Part shown: positions 11,441-23,076 of the stretch, in pieces
Numbering within the stretch: position 1 is the first letter of the stretch
Layout: each line of letters begins with the position of its first letter
DNA from: Megalonaias nervosa
Lineage: Eukaryota > Mollusca > Bivalvia > Unionida > Unionidae
Reading direction: 5' to 3'
Assembly: GCA_016617855.1 (NCBI GenBank)
Contig: JAECUM010003318.1
Location: 1 to 64,000 of the forward strand
DNA: 64,000 bases
Notes under the pieces: model-generated
Database searches by the model: none
Told to the model about the DNA's origin: nothing
The model's input: only the letters and a program-made list of their open reading frames with translations
Made by a program: the position numbers and the translations under genes

Positions 11441-12817
11441 GAAAATTAACATGAAGGGCATGTCTAACAAGGAGATGGAAATATTTATCAGTATTCTAGT
11501 AAAAGTGTGATTTTGAACCTGACAGGAGGTAAACAAATTATTCCACCACTGTAATCATTTATTCTTTCAATATCAAAAGGGCTAAAAAGACAGTTAATCA
11601 GCATGGAAAGATATACAAATAGTAAACCAATGATTAAAACCACTGAAAAAGTAGAAATTAATAAAAATAAATAATGGTCACATAAAACAAAACTTTGCCC
11701 TGTAGATAGATGCATGTGCAAATATCTAGAAGATTGTTAACTAGTTCCAAAGCTTCATTATTAAAACAAGGGCACATTTTGTCTTTCAGTTTTGCTAAGC
11801 TGAGGACTTCAAATCCAATTAAAGAAAATAATAGCCATTTAAAAGAAATAAAAAGTTGTGATAAAATTTTCACAGAAGGATTTTATTTCTAATTATTATT
11901 GCAATGATTTTGAACCAAACAGATATTTATATACCATATGTGTATTCATTTTGTGTAGGACAGCTTATTCATAATTTCTTCTTGTACTGAGGCATTTAAG
12001 GTATATTAGGGTCCAATTTAAAAGGGGAGAAAATAATTTCCAACTCTGGGTACTAAAGTAGTTTTGCTGAACTGTGGCCTAACTACAACCCAAAAGTGAC
12101 CTTGTGATTTGTCAAATGCTGATTCAGTTTTATATTTACTTTAGAAACAAATATTCACAGTTTTTGACATTGGTTTTGTAACTTACCTGTGTTAGTACTG
12201 TGCAATATTCACAAAAAAGAGGTAATTTAAACATTTCTTCTTGTGCAGATATAAAGGAAGTCACTTTTGTCCTGCTGTAACCTTTTGGTGGTGTCATTTC
12301 TGAGTAGGAAATTAAAAAGAAGACAAACAAGGATTTCAAATGAAGAAAGAAGTTAAAAATAGAAATATATTTATAGAATATTCTCAAGCAATCTAGATCA
12401 ATTTCAGCGTACATTTCCTGCTTTAATAGCAGAGTATTTGTTCATGTCCCTTACCCCACCCCACCCCCAACCCAGGGACAGACACAATATTCATTGTTTG
12501 AAATACTGGGACACGGTAATGTCGCTAACTTGATCTATATTTTGATAAAAAGTTCCTGAAATAAAGTTACTTCTTTGTCCAAGGAATGTATTATTTTGAT
12601 GACATTTTTTAAAAGTAAGTTAAGATCAGAGGAATTTGTTATTTTCAGGAGATCTTCAAGTAATCATTGTGGCAGATCATCATCCTTGTGGTACATGTAT
12701 TGATGCAGAATTGGCAATTTTGCAGATTTTCTTTTCATTGTGGAATGCCTTTGAAGTTTGGTTGTAGTGCTCTCTTTTCTCATATAATATTTTAACTATC
12801 GTTACAGTCATTGATTT
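11441..12817. other. No gene seen
   Basis: AT-rich sequence. A coding-like stretch near 12656-12770 was considered and rejected because it has no plausible splice donor. Short ORFs on both strands between 11488 and 12414 look spurious. Confidence 0.5.
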
Positions 12818-13094
12818 ACCTTGGTTAATGGGGGGCCCCGAGTGGCCTAGTGGTCTAGATCACTCACCGTTATGGATCACTGCTATCTCACCTCTGTTTG
12901 CGTGGGTTTGAGTCTCGGTTCGGCCAATGTGGGTATGTGAGAAAGCTTGCCAGTAGCTTCTCATGGGTCGGTGGTTCTTTCCGGGCTTTTCCCAGGTTCT
13001 TCCTCCACCATTTATACTGGCTGCCATGTATAGCCTATCTTGTGCAGAAAAATGGCATTAAACCCTACAACAACAACAACAACCTTGGTTAATG
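12818..13094 (+). mobile_element. SINE family A copy, full length
   Basis: The element is about 12831-13081. The head GGCCCCGAGTGGCCTAGTGG carries the A box, and GGGTTTGAGTCTCGG the B box. The body contains GTGAGAAAGCTTGCCAGTAG, GTTCTTCCTCCACCA and GCTGCCATGTATAGCCTATC. It ends AAACCCTACAACAACAACAA. The duplication CCTTGGTTAATG at 12819-12830 and 13083-13094 (plus one matching A on the left) is perfect. Confidence 0.95.
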
Positions 13095-13300
13095 ATAAAT
13101 ATTTGTCATATAGAGAATTTCATTTGACCTAGAGATCAAGGTAAACTCAACAATATGAAGACATTAAAAAGCATCTTAAAGTAATCCAACACAGCTTCAA
13201 CTTGAAAAGAATATTTCCACTTAAAAAAGATTACCTGACCTCCTTCTTCTATCCCATGCATCTAAAATTTTGAAAACAAACTTGTTTGAATCATTTCTTA

Positions 13301-13548
13301 TTGTTCTTGTTGTTTTGGGTTAATGCCATTTTTCAGCACATGATAGACTATACATGGCAGCCAATATAGCTGGTCAAGGAAGAACTGGAAAAGTCCTGGA
13401 AAGACCCAACGAATCACAGGAAGCTTCTAGCTAGCTTTCTCGCATACCCATGCTTTCAGAGCCTGAGACTCAAATCCACACAGATAGGGGTGAGATGTTG
13501 GTGATTTGTAAAGGTGAGAGTCTTAGACCACTCGGTCACTGGGGGCTG
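13301..13548 (-). mobile_element. SINE family A copy, diverged
   Basis: The tail lies at the left (TTGTTCTTGTTGTTTTGGG) and the tRNA-like head at the right (CTTAGACCACTCGGTCACTGG). It carries many substitutions relative to the copies at 12831 and 15442, and no clear target-site duplication, so this is an older insertion. Confidence 0.85.
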
Positions 13549-14216
13549 AACAATGTAGCTAAACCATCAAGCATTAGGAAAGATAATGATTTATCTCTTC
13601 ACTGGTTTTGTAAAAGATCATGATTATTTCTAGTTCATGGGTAACAAACTGCTTGTAGGATATATCCACCATTGTAGAATGATTTATCTTGCAGAACATA
13701 CTGCACTGGTAAAGCTGCTGAGACTACTGTACTTGACAGTCTCAGAGTAGCAGTAATACCAGACAGTGTCATCTTGCTACATAAAAAAAAATCAGTATAT
13801 TAATTCACTGTGCTCCATGAAAACAGTGATTGATTATCCACTACAACAGTATCCTGTAACACCTTTGGAAGAAATATAAAGTCACAGTGCAACAGAATTG
13901 TCACAGGGAATCCAACAGGTTCATACAAGCAAATTAACCAAGTGCCAGATGTCAGTACAACCCTAACTTTTGCTGATGTTGATGGACCAATGACAAATAC
14001 TAGCATTAGTAAGGTGTCTGGCATTGTATAATTACATGCACACTGGAAAGTATGTCAGATATTCATTCCATCATCCATATGACTGTCATCATATTAATTC
14101 TCATGAGGTTTTCAGCTGGCACTCAAAATTAATTACCCAAAAGTGAGTAGTTGTCCTAGTTCTCAGTTTTTATATGACTTGCTCTGTTATTGAGTACATG
14201 TATTTTTTTCTACTCT
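13549..14216. other. No gene seen
   Basis: AT-rich sequence. An imperfect stem at about 13718-13750 (CTGAGACTACTG ... GACAGTCTCAG) is the only structure noticed. Confidence 0.45.
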
Positions 14217-16890
14217 GATAATAATAATAATAATAATAATAATGACTTTATTTAAAGAGGGTAACAATTAGCTAAGAACTAATCTACCTTGAGGCCCTCA
14301 TACAAAGGAATTTATTTATTTAGCTGCATCTCTGAAGCCACTGGATATATTGGGTTTGGAAGAAGAAAATAGAGTGGGCATTTCCAATCTCAACTGGAAT
14401 ACTATTCCAGAGCAAAGTTCCAGAGTATTGGAAACTTCTTAAAAATAATTCCTTATTTGGTTTGGGAATTTTATACTGTTTGGAAGACATGGGTCACAGG
14501 TGGGGAGTATTGCCAGGTAGCCTATACTAGAATAGTGATTGTAAATATTCAGGAGCACTATTATTGGGTATCCTGTACATTAATTTGGCTTTTCTCAAAT
14601 GGATTTGGTCTTTAATAGGTAATATTTTTAACTTACCAGCTAAATTTTCTTTGCTTTCTTTCTGGATTGATATTAGCCCAAATACTCTTTTTTGAAGATG
14701 TGCCAGCTTTGCTGTTTTTATCATTTGAATTACCCCATACTGTATTAGTCTAAACTGGGTTGTATGTAACTGTTATAAAATAGTTTTCTGTGCCTTTCAA
14801 GAAGAAAATGTCTTATCCTACTGAGAAGTTATAACTTAAATTGACTTTTTTACTGATATGTTTTATATGTTCAGTCAATGATAGGTTATTATCTACCAAA
14901 ACACCAAGTAATCTCTCATGACAGACCATTTGCAAATTTGTATCGTTCTATGTCAGACAAAGTTTATCACTATCAAGATTTGTCCTATTTTGCCATGTTG
15001 AGATAAGTAATATTTTAGTTTTGCAAGTATTTACCACCATGCAATTACGTGTGCACCAGATGTCCAGTTTGTTTAGGGCATTCTGTAAAGAAATTTCGAG
15101 TTCATGCTTTGTGTTTTGGATGTCTGACAATGTTGTGTCATCTGCATAGAGATATGTAGATGATATTGAGTCCCTTAGTAAAAGTGGTAGGTCATTAATA
15201 AATAAAATAAATAGTAATGGACCTAGAATTGAACCTTGTGGTGCTCCATATCTAATTGTTCCAGGTTCGGACAGAACATTATATAAACATGTTGTGTTCT
15301 CTCACTTAAGTATGAAATAAACCATCTAACTGCTTTCATCACATTGGTAGATTTTCAGTTTCTTCAAAAGGATTTCATGATCCACCATGTCAAAAGCTTT
15401 CCTGAATTCTACAAATGCAGATCCTATTATTCTACCTTGGTGGGGCCCTGAGTGGCCGAGTGGTCTAAAGCGCTCACCGTTCCGGATCACTGCCATCTTA
15501 CCTCTGTCTGCGTGGGTTCGAGTCTCAGGCTCGGCTAACATGGGTATGTGAGAAAGCCTGCCAGTAGTTTCTCATGGGTCGGTGGTTCTTCCCGGGGGTT
15601 TTCCAGGGTTCTTCCTCCACCAGTTATACTGGCCGCCATGTATAGCCTATCTTGTGCTGAAAAATGGCGTTAAACCCAACAACAACAACAACAATTCTAC
15701 CTTGGTCAAGTGCTTGAAGCCATTTATCAGTTAGGGAGATCAAGGCAGTCTCACATGAAAGTTTCTGTCCAAAGCCTGATTGATTAGGGTGTAACAGCAA
15801 GTGTTTGGTTAAATATAACATGAATGAGTCATGGACAGTTTTTTCAATCAATTTTGACAAGTTTGGTAGTATAGAGATTGGCCGGTAGTTATCAGCATCA
15901 TCCTTGGAACCAGATTTGTGAAGAGAAATTACTTTTGCAGTTTTCTGTATTTTGGGGACAGATGAGGTTGCAATACTTAAACTGATTATGAATGTTATGC
16001 TATCTAAAATAGCAGAGGCAGAAGATTTAATGAGTCATGGACCAATCTGATCAAGTCCTGTAGCTTTCTTGGTATCAAGTTCACTGAGACATTTTTTAAC
16101 AAAGATTTTTGATACTGGTGGGATAGAGAAACATACCTCCTTAGAGATTTTGCTGTTGCATAACTTTTTTAGTTCATTAAAGTTGTTTTCTATCACTGTT
16201 TTTTTTAACTTTGTGGTAATGTTGGTGAAAAAATGATTGAAAACATTTGCAATGTCAGTGTCATCAGTGACTGTGGTGTCATTTACCAGAAGTGAGTGAA
16301 TTTTATTTGTCTGATCTTTGTGTGTTCCTCAGTGAGTTCATTGAAGACTTTCCAGATGGAGTTTATGTTGCTCTTTTTGTTTTCAAGCAATGATTGATAA
16401 TAAGTTTTTTAGCTTTTTTTAATAATACTTGTTATTTTATTTCTCCATACTTTATATTGTGCATAGTTTCCCATAGCCTTGAATTGGTCTCGTGTTTTCA
16501 TAGTGTCTAGGATTTCAGTAGTAAGACAATTAGGTTGGATTTCATTATTTACTTGATGTACTTTAAGTCATGCATGCTTAGAGACTACATCCATTAATAA
16601 GTCAGTCCACACCCTCAGAGCTTCATCAATGTCATCCAAATTTTGGATCATGTTCCACAGAACTTTATATAGGTCATTGAGAAATTGTTCTTCATTAAAA
16701 TTTTTGAAAGATCTGTAAGTGATAGTTTTGTGTGTATTTTTCTTATTTCTCTTGCATTCTCTTGTACTCTTCTATGGTTATTAGTCAGTGGCCCTCTACT
16801 GATATCCAGAGTGAATGCCCTTGACTGAAAGATAGTGACTACATTGATTAGGCATTGGGTAGTTAGTTTACTGCCTGCAGTGAACATGCA
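14217..16890 (-). pseudogene. Decayed LINE (CR1/Jockey-like RT), minus strand, interrupted by a SINE
   Basis: Read on the minus strand from right to left, this is a non-LTR retrotransposon RT in several frames. Around 15930-15830 is the start of the fingers domain (DADNYRPISILPNLSKLIEK). At 15790-15706 is NQSGFGQKLSCETALISLTD. After the nested SINE, 15428-15355 has the catalytic block FVEFRKAFDMVDHEILLKKL. Near 15320 is WFISYLSERTQHV. At 15250-15190 is GAPQGSILGPLLFILFINDL, and at 15165-15125 the intact catalytic LYADDTTLSDIQ. The C-terminal region at 14724-14527 (HLQKRVFGLISI, HLRKAKLMYRI, APEYLQSLF) and a weak YSGTLLWNSIPVEI near 14390 follow. The 3' end reads into an (ATT)n tail at 14219-14243. 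An upstream ORF at 16887-16648 may be the linker before the RT. No endonuclease domain was recognised, so the copy is probably 5'-truncated. Stops and frameshifts show it is inactive. Confidence 0.88.
15429..15706 (+). mobile_element. SINE family A copy nested inside the minus-strand LINE
   Basis: The element is 15442-15693. Its head GGGGCCCTGAGTGGCCGAG and B box GGGTTCGAGTCTCAG are the closest of all copies to a consensus tRNA promoter. It ends AAACCCAACAACAACAACAA. A perfect 13-bp target-site duplication ATTCTACCTTGGT lies at 15429-15441 and 15694-15706. Removing the SINE and one copy of the duplication restores continuity of the LINE RT between its ALDQG and GSAFVEFRKAFD segments, so the LINE was already in place when the SINE landed. 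Confidence 0.97.
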
Positions 16891-17487
16891 GTCGTTTAAT
16901 GTGTTGAATCAATAGTGGTCAGTGAAGATTTTGACATTGCAAACTTATCTTCTGCACTTGACGGCTACATCCAGTTATTCAAAAATGCAAACGGAGTATT
17001 AGGTCAGTGGCCAAATCAATTGCTAATTTGTTTTGGTAAAAGCACCCCAGTGAGTAACTACATTGGTTTGATCAAGTAGACAATGTAGTCTACTATAATT
17101 TGTATGAAATGCAAAGCTAAAGTTAGGTTAATTTAAGAGATAGGCAAGTAAATTAATTTTATAAATTGCATCTGTACTTAATTTTCTCCAGAATTTAGTC
17201 CAGAACTCTAAAATTTTAGAAATGTTTTGTTAGGTAGAAAATATATTTCATGTTATGCGATATTGTAGAAATCATTTGTTTAAATAGCTTGTTGCAATAT
17301 TTAAACAGTTGAAGTTGTCAATGTTAACTCCATGTTGGAGACCTGACAGCTGTTGTTACCGGTATACAAGTCTACAGTAACATACCTGTCATAACACATG
17401 TCATCCAAAAACACTATTTTTGACTTGTCCCACACAACACGGTCTTGTCTTGGAAACACATTTTCATTTATCATGACCATCATAGTG
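16891..17487. other. No gene seen; possible 5' end of the LINE
   Basis: The minus-strand LINE may extend a little into this stretch, but no protein motif could be recognised. The ORF at 17301-17495 is not convincing. Confidence 0.4.
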
Positions 17488-17707
17488 GTGTACATTACAT
17501 GTCTGAAGCATGTATAAACAGTTGGTGTACATTACATGTCTGAAGCATGTATAAACAGTTGGTGTACATTACATGTCTGAAGCATGTATAAACAGTTGGT
17601 GTACATTACATGTCTGAAGCATGTATAAACAGTTGGTGTACATTACATGTCTGAAGCATGTATAAACAGTTGGTGTACATTACATGTCTGAAGCATGTAT
17701 AAACAGT
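17488..17707. repeat. 37-bp tandem repeat, six identical copies
   Basis: Unit GTGTACATTACATGTCTGAA plus GCATGTATAAACAGTTG, repeated 5.9 times with no visible substitution, implying a very recent expansion. It shares the 16-mer ACATGTCTGAAGCATG with the core of SINE family B (see the copy at 8714). Confidence 0.97.
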
Positions 17708-18319
17708 AAACAGTCTTGCTCAGAACCAATGTAAAACTATCTTCTGGGCAGTTTATAGAGCTGTTTTTTTTTAAGTAAATCAAAAGTTATGTAGGTCAGT
17801 CCATTGGTCTAATTTACATAGGCAAAGTTCATTATGTGGAATAATCCAATTTGATTTATTTTGGTACAGTCAATGAGTGAACGTTATTAAAAATCATTGC
17901 CTTGAATGAGAATGTTTAAGCCCTCATTATTAAAGATTATTGACAAGTTTGTGATCAGCAGCAACATTTCTTTGAAGTTGAAGTTTACTTCATATATAAA
18001 ATGAAAGACACGATTATTTTGGTAGTCATAATATTGTACAGATGTGGTTCATTTTTTAAGGCAAAATGTTGAATGCAGCTGTGATTAAGAAAAGCCGAGT
18101 CATCTGCAAATCGAGCAAAGCCCAGGAAAACTGAATTTCAGAACTCCTGAGTAGAATTTAACTTGGTGAAGAATAGCAGCAAGGTGTAGCATTGTAGTTT
18201 TTGCACACACTGAAAAACACCATATTGCAGTTAGTCATTCTGGAGTGTATGACATCAGTTTGTCTAGCAGCATGTTTGCCGTTCCCTCACATGATATTTG
18301 TATTACCTTCATTCCCACT
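17708..18319. other. No gene seen
   Basis: AT-rich DNA up to the truncated LINE, with no supported feature. Confidence 0.45.
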
Positions 18320-18752
18320 CCCCAACAACAAATTAAGAAATTATTAGTGTACACACCTGCAAGATGCTTACGCTCCTCTTCTGACACTCGTATTCTCATC
18401 ATTCCCACTATGAAGATGAAATCATATGGACAACGCTCTTTTGCATACCAGGGCCCAGCAACGTGGAACGAATTGCCCACTGCACTTAGACACAAAGACA
18501 CAGTGATCTCATTCAAGAGCGCTCTTAAAACTCACCTATTTCAACTGCAGGAACAGACTTAAAGACCTAATAATGTATCCTTGCCTTAAATATTTACAGC
18601 ATATTTTCTGTTTCTACTTTCGTGGTGTTTGTTTTTAATTTTGTAATCATATCATTATATATGTTTTTTAAGTTTTGTCAAATGTTGTAAAGCGCTTAGA
18701 GCTTCTAAAGATTAGGCGTTATACAAAGTCCTCATTATTATTATTATTATTC
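18320..18752 (+). pseudogene. 5'-truncated LINE 3' end (CR1/L2-like)
   Basis: The last part of a LINE ORF2 is open from about 18320 to 18561 and reads VYTPARCLRSSSDTRI, MKSYGQRSFAYQGPATWNEL and VISFKSALKTHLFQLQ before its stop. This is the characteristic C-terminus of CR1/L2-type elements. The 3' UTR contains GTAAAGCGCTTAGAGC and TTAGGCGTTATACAAAGTCC, and ends in (ATT)n at 18735-18751, the typical 3' signature of this group. The whole RT core is missing because of 5' truncation. The surviving reading frame is unbroken, so the copy may be fairly young. Confidence 0.9.
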
Positions 18753-19363
18753 CTCTGTCCAATGGATTTGAAAAACAGAAACTTGGTATATTTTTATTTT
18801 AGTTGATGTCAGTTTGGTTGTGTTTATGTGAATTGGTTACATGTATATGGCGATAATATGGAACTTTTTTTAGGTCATACACGACCTGACCTTGGGACCT
18901 CAAAAAAAACACTTTTTGGGCCCCCCCCCCCCCCGGCATAGTCTGGGAATATGACAGGTATGCAGTAATTATAGTATAAACCTGTCAGATGTCATAATGT
19001 TAACCATACCGAATTCTTTATTTCTGTACAATATTGATTCCATGTCTTAGAGAAATGTGTAATATTTACTTTGGTGGTTTATTCCTTCTTTAGCAATGAA
19101 GTATTGTTTATTTTTCTGCATTTTACAAATGCAATATTCTGAAAATGTATTCCACAGAATTATTCTTCTTGCTTGTTTGTAGACAATTTAACGTGAATGT
19201 CACATACTGTGCCAGAACTACTGATTGATAGCAATGGTCAGTAACAGCAATAGCAGTCTTAGTGCTCATGTTTTAAAGGACCTTACTTTCGGATAGCAGT
19301 AGTAGTGACCCGTTTATTTATCATGGGTTGTGCAGCATTTTATTTTTTTCTCTTTTGTTCCAG
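18753..19363. other. No gene seen; C14 run
   Basis: AT-rich presumed intron sequence. It contains a homopolymer of 14 C at 18921-18934, preceded by GGG and followed by GG. The last bases before 19364 form a strong pyrimidine tract (see the next exon). Confidence 0.5.
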
Positions 19364-19417
19364 CACCAAAGGTCATTTCCAGACGGACACCGGGTAAAAC
19401 ATCTTTCAGTGATGAAG
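19364..19417 (+). CDS. Probable 54-bp internal exon of an unrecognised gene
   Basis: A textbook acceptor (TTTTTTTCTCTTTTGTTCCAG) precedes 54 bases ending GATGAAG, followed by the consensus donor GTGAGTAT. The length is a multiple of three. Two frames are open. With two bases completing a split codon, the exon reads PKVISRRTPGKTSFSDE, a basic, Ser/Thr-rich stretch of the kind found in disordered regulatory regions. In phase 0 it reads HQRSFPDGHRVKHLSVMK. The first looks more natural. The third frame has a stop. I cannot name the protein. A small frame-preserving exon like this could be alternatively spliced. It may belong to the same plus-strand gene as the exon at 2531, but phase 0 would then be needed unless other exons intervene. 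Confidence 0.55.
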
Positions 19418-20541
19418 GTGAGTATATTCTTATTACCGTATGTGTTGCTACTAATGCATCATTTGAATACTGTATCCAGGTGTAGACCGGCCATTTTATA
19501 ATGTACAATCAGGTCAAGGTTAACATTATTTAACTTGCCTAGGATTTTAAGTAAACAGCTTGGACACTGCAGTATCTAATAGTATAGTTTGGATTATTTA
19601 CTTTGATGCTAGGCCCATCTTGTAAATCTGTATTATTGATTGGGTGTTTTCCCAGAACTTCCTGAATAATAAATGTTTTTTCCTCTTTGCCAAAGGTCAC
19701 AGAAGTGTCAATGTAGTGTTCACATTGCCATTCTGTCTGCATGTATTTCTCAATGCTTTTGTGATGTTAACGTTTTTGCATGAGTGGATTGTCATGCAAC
19801 TTGTTAGATAGGAACACAATTGATATTAAACATTTCTGTTGATCTAGGTGTTTGAAGATCAGAGGTGAAGATCATTATTAGGTCACATTAGAGTGGAACA
19901 TTTAACATCGATGTTAAGTTTATCATTCTCATATAACATTTAAGGCCTTTGAAAGTTCATTGAAAGTTTACTTGCCTGGAGGCTAATAAATTTCAGATTT
20001 TTAATTTGTCCATCGAACTTTTTTTCCTTTCCCTGCATAAGCATCCAATGTAAATGGAAAAATGTTTCCTTTCGGGATTATTATATTTGTTTCAAAAAGC
20101 ATGTTTCCTTTAAATAACTAAATGTTATCTATTGTATTTACAATCCAGAGATAGGAAGAAAGTTACTTAATAGGTAGCATAAGATTTCATCTTTCCTAGC
20201 AGGTAATTTAGATAGGATATTTGCTTGCCACTCAGAAAACTCACTTGCCCTGGGCAACAGGCAATTGAAATTTCAAAATCATGATTTCAGTATTGTGATT
20301 CTCTGGATTGTTATTTTGTATATAAAAGTTGGTAGGAGATGATTTTAATTTTTTTTTTATTTACCCATTGCATTAAGATTCCTGGCCAACAGTTAACTGC
20401 TTTGGTTGATGGTTTGGGGAGATGGTATGAAAGGAAAAATTAATCTAAACATGTCAGTCTGCAAACTTTTTAACTGCAATTTTGAGCAGTGACAGTCTTT
20501 GGATATATTTTCTGCCATCAGTCAATGACCCCAAAGGGTAA
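19418..20541. other. No gene seen; presumed intron
   Basis: AT-rich sequence with no repeat family or coding signal recognised. Confidence 0.5.
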
Positions 20542-20619
20542 TGGAAGTTGATATAGTGAGGGAAGTAAATACAATAATTATGGAAGTTGATATGGTGAGG
20601 GAAGTAAATACAATAATTA
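20542..20619. repeat. 39-bp tandem duplication
   Basis: Two adjacent copies of TGGAAGTTGATATAGTGAGG plus GAAGTAAATACAATAATTA, differing at one base. Confidence 0.93.
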
Positions 20620-21225
20620 TAGAAGAAGATTACCATCAGACTAGATAAAACTTCTGATATCTTGATCACCTTCAAGACATAAGTTTAATTCAGTAGATTA
20701 GTGCCATAACAAGAGTTAACCTTTCTGTACTGGCTGTTGAAGTTGAAATTGCTTCTTAGCCTTGACCTTGAGCAAATTGGCTACTGGCACTTGTACAGCA
20801 GTTTGCTGGCACCAGTTCAATTAAGAAGAGAAGTTGTAATTGATGCTCCAACTTCAAAGTTTATTACGGTACTAATATCTGTCTATGAGAGGTTTTTCTA
20901 AGGATTCTCATATTGAGTGTTCATATAAGTCAGGGAGTTCAAGAGTACAGGTACATATAAAGTGTCCATGTTTCATGTACCTTGACTGGCCATGAAAGTG
21001 AAATAGCATAAAAATTACAAGACGTAAAATAATATTCAAGTTGATCGAGTTTCAGAAACAGCATTAACACAGTCATAAATGTCATAAGTTGCAAGTTATG
21101 AATATTGTTCTTTGTTGTCATCATTTTTATATGCATCAGTCACAACCAGTTTTCCTTACATGAGAATCAGGCGATAAGAATGTTAACTGTTTGTAATAAT
21201 AGTAAGTATGAAATGAGTATAATTT
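20620..21225. other. No gene seen
   Basis: AT-rich sequence before the 39-bp satellite. Confidence 0.45.
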
Positions 21226-22590
21226 GGGCCAGCACAACAGTCTCATACATGCCATGATAGGTTAAGGCCAGCACAACAGTCTCATGCATGCCATGAAAGG
21301 TTAAGGCCAGCACTGCAGTCTTATACATGCCATGACAGGTTAAGGCCAGCACTGCAGTCTTATGCATGCCATGACAGGTTAAGGCCAGCACAACAGTCTC
21401 ATACAGATCATGATAGGTTAAGGCCAGCACTGCAGTCTTATGCATGCCATGACAGGTTAAGGCCAGCACAACAGCCTCATACATGTCATGAGAGGTTAAG
21501 GCCAGCACTGCAGTCTTATGCATGTCATGAGAGGTTAAGGCCAGCACAACAGTCTCATACATGTCATGACAGGTTAAGGCCAGCACAACAGCCTCATACA
21601 TGTCATGAGAGGTTAAGGCCAGCACTGCAGTCTTATGCATGTCATGACAGGTTAAGGCCAGCACAACAGTCTCGTGCATGTCATGACAGGTTAAAGCCAG
21701 CACAACAGTCTCATGCATGTCATGACAGGTGGGAGCCAGCACTGCAGTCTAATATGCATGTCATGACAGGTTAAGGCCAGCACTGCAGTCTTATTCATGC
21801 CATTGACAGGTTACAGCCAGTACAACAGTCTTTTGCATGTCATGACAGGTTAAGGCCAGCACTACAGTCTTATGCATGCTATGACAGGTTAGGGCCAGCA
21901 CAACAGTCTCATGCTTGCCATGACAGGTTAAGGCCAGCACTGCAGTCTTATGCATGCCATGACAGGTTACAGCCAGTACAACAGTCACATGCATGTCATG
22001 GTAGGTTAAGGCCAGCACTGCAGTCTAATGTATGCCATGACAGGTTAAGGCCAGCATTGCAGTCTTATGCATGCCATGACAGATTACGGCCAGCACTGCA
22101 GTCTTATGCATGCCATGACAGGTTAGGGCCAGCACAGCAATCTTATGCATGCCATGACAGGTTACAGCCATCACTGCAGTCTTATGCATGCCATTATAGG
22201 TTAAGGCCAGCACTGCAGTCTTATGTATGCCATGACAGGTTAAGGCCAACACTGCAGTGTTATGCATGCCATGACAGGTTAAAGTCAGCACAACAGTCTT
22301 AAGCATTCTATGACAGGTTAAGGTCAGCACTGCAGTCTCATGCATGCCATGACAGGCTAGGACAAGCAGTCTTATGCATGCAATGACAGGTAAGAACCAG
22401 TGCTGCAGTCTTATGCATGTCATGACAGGTTAGGACCAGCACTGCAGTCAAATGCATACCATGACAGATTAGGGCCAGTACTGCAGTCTTATGCATGCCA
22501 TGACAGGTTAAGGCCAGCACAACAGTCTCATACATGCCATGACAGGCTAAGACAAGCAGTCTTGTGCATGCAATGACAGGTTAACCCTGG
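21226..22590. repeat. 39-bp satellite, about 35 copies
   Basis: Unit GACAGGTTAAGGCCAGCACT plus GCAGTCTTATGCATGCCAT. Two main variants alternate: one with ACTGCAGTCTTATGC and one with ACAACAGTCTCATAC. Within 21468-21700 an arrangement of three units repeats every 117 bases. Because 39 is a multiple of three, open frames appear on both strands (for example a minus-strand 191-codon ORF of the pattern LALTCHDMHKTAV). These are repeat by-products, not genes. Confidence 0.97.
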
Positions 22591-22808
22591 GTAACAGCCA
22601 ATTAAGCATGACTGTGTGTGGTTGAGTCAGCTGATCAACACCTATGCTAATGTTTCATAATTACTTAGTTTTGAACTATTGCAGTATTAGGCCAAAAATT
22701 GTAACTACACCTTTAAACATTCTGAATAAAATTATTCAGGAGTTATCCAGGGATAACTTGCTTTAGTTGGCTGACATGTACAGTATATAAAAGTAAAATT
22801 TTTAATTT

Positions 22809-23076
22809 ATGGCCTGTTAAGGGACACAAAATGGACTATGCAAACATGTAGCATGTGTAGGGACTAAATTTGAGATTACTTCCTTGGAACTTTTAAAACT
22901 TGCAGTAGGATGGTCCATTATAAAGCTTAACACTTCAGTTGATTAAGTTTTATGGTCAGTCAGGGGACACCAGAACAAACTATACTTAGCTTGTGCAAGG
23001 ACTAAGCAGGAATTGTCTCCCTCACAACTTCTAAACCTTGTATCAAGATTGCCCATTAAGGACTCACGGTACTAAT
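22809..23076. repeat. Degenerate tandem duplication, about 143 bp
   Basis: Two diverged copies start near 22821 (AGGGACACAAAATGGACTATG) and 22964 (GGGGACACCAGAACAAACTAT). Each continues with an ACTAA ... CTTCC/CTCCC ... AACTTT/AACTTC ... CCATTA pattern. Confidence 0.7.

Noticed and set aside
12656..12770. Coding-like stretch reading LQVIIVADHHPCGTCIDAEL after an acceptor-like TTATTTTCAG
   Set aside because: It continues into a hydrophobic, intron-like translation and a stop, with no acceptable donor. Probably chance.
15442..15530. True tRNA gene at the head of SINE A (and likewise at 37175 for SINE B)
   Set aside because: A and B boxes are present, but the sequence continues into the SINE body without a proper acceptor-stem pairing or 3' end, and the same body recurs in every copy.
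21167..22535. Minus-strand ORFs of 65-191 codons (LALTCHDMHKTAV-type repeats) as genes
   Set aside because: They are by-products of the 39-bp satellite, whose period is a multiple of three.
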